64,000 nucleotides of DNA, taken from NCBI GenBank assembly GCA_904066235.2, contig CAJFCV020000006.1, forward strand, positions 8,060,001 to 8,124,000, written 5' to 3'. The notes below the pieces were generated by a model. It ran no database searches, had not been told where the DNA came from, and worked only from the letters and a program-made list of their open reading frames with translations. Origin of the DNA: Bursaphelenchus xylophilus (lineage: Eukaryota; Nematoda; Chromadorea; Rhabditida; Aphelenchoididae). A program made the translations under genes and the position numbers. Shown one piece after another: positions 63,534 to 64,000 of the stretch (positions within the stretch are counted from its first letter, which is position 1; each line of letters begins with the position of its first letter).

Positions 63534-64000
63534 TTAGGCATAGTCCTGGTCACGGAGAGAAGGGAGATGATATTGGCTGAAGGCCGCGTCCGTCGACTTT
63601 TCGGTCTTCTGGCTGTAATCTTGGACATCTTCGACGGACTGGACTGGCTCGGCAACGGCTTGGGAAGCGAATTTGGGATTGAAATCATAGTCAGCCGGTT
63701 TGGAATAGGCGTGAAACTCGGTGTTGGGGATACCGTAGTACAAAGACTCCTGAAATAATTTTTATTCAATATACGGGCTTTATTCAATCTCAAAAAATCG
63801 ATTCGAACTCACAGCATCACCGTAGTTTCCGTATCCCTTTTGGCACAACTCTTGCTCCACCTTCTGATTGGTCTCCTCGAATTTGTAATGACTCTCCACA
63901 TCACCAACTGACTTGACACTCAAATTCTCGATGCTTGGCTGGAATCCGACCTTCTTTCCTTTGTTTGGCACCGAACCGCGACGAATCCCGAGCTCAGCCA
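63534..64000 (-). CDS. 3' end of an unidentified gene (partial)
   Basis: Two terminal exons are visible: 64000-63813 (continuing beyond the window) and 63749-63534, joined in phase 0 by a 63-nt intron (GTGAGT...TTTCAG). The readable 134 residues are hydrophilic and disordered-looking, rich in Glu, Ser, Tyr and Gln, with several Tyr-containing acidic motifs (YGNYGD, ESLYYG, SKPADYDF, QDYSQ, RDQDYA at the end). No hydrophobic segment or domain is seen. It could be the cytoplasmic tail of a membrane protein or an intrinsically disordered region. I do not recognise the family. Confidence 0.75.

Overview
This window is most likely nuclear DNA of a nematode. Protein-coding genes are split by very short introns (mostly 31-90 nt) that begin GTAAGT/GTGAGT and end TTTCAG or TTTTAG. 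Several start codons sit 0-10 nt after a free 3' splice site, as expected for spliced-leader trans-splicing. The gene content (classical cadherin HMR-1, TWK-type two-pore K+ channel, NHX exchanger, HIRA) also fits. I cannot name a genus. All exon models below were derived by reading splice sites and checking phase by hand.

Left part (1-7.3 kb): a 499-residue membrane protein of unknown family (minus strand) is head-to-head with a complete Na+/H+ exchanger of 18 exons (plus strand). The long third intron of the unknown gene holds a 926-bp palindromic, TA-flanked non-autonomous DNA transposon.

Middle part (7.3-46.3 kb): about 39 kb with only one gene I can support, an IER-family (immediate-early response) nuclear protein at 26.9-31.4 kb, itself split by a 3.5-kb intron. 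The rest is non-coding as far as I can see. It contains a GC-rich stretch upstream of that gene and a run of AP-2-like CCCTCAGGG palindromes at 32-45 kb.

Right part (46.3-64 kb) is gene-dense: a two-pore K+ channel with altered selectivity-filter residues and a decayed mariner in an intron; a convergent protein with two BTB-like domains and a zinc ribbon, whose stop codon is only 25 bp from the channel's; an acidic/serine-rich protein of unknown function (5' end not found); a complete aldo-keto reductase; a HIRA homologue that ends just after its WD40 propeller; a small proline-rich tail-anchored protein; the classical cadherin HMR-1 in its short form; and the 3' end of an unidentified gene running off the right edge. 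The genes do not form one pathway. Adjacent pairs are arranged head-to-head, tail-to-tail or in close tandem.
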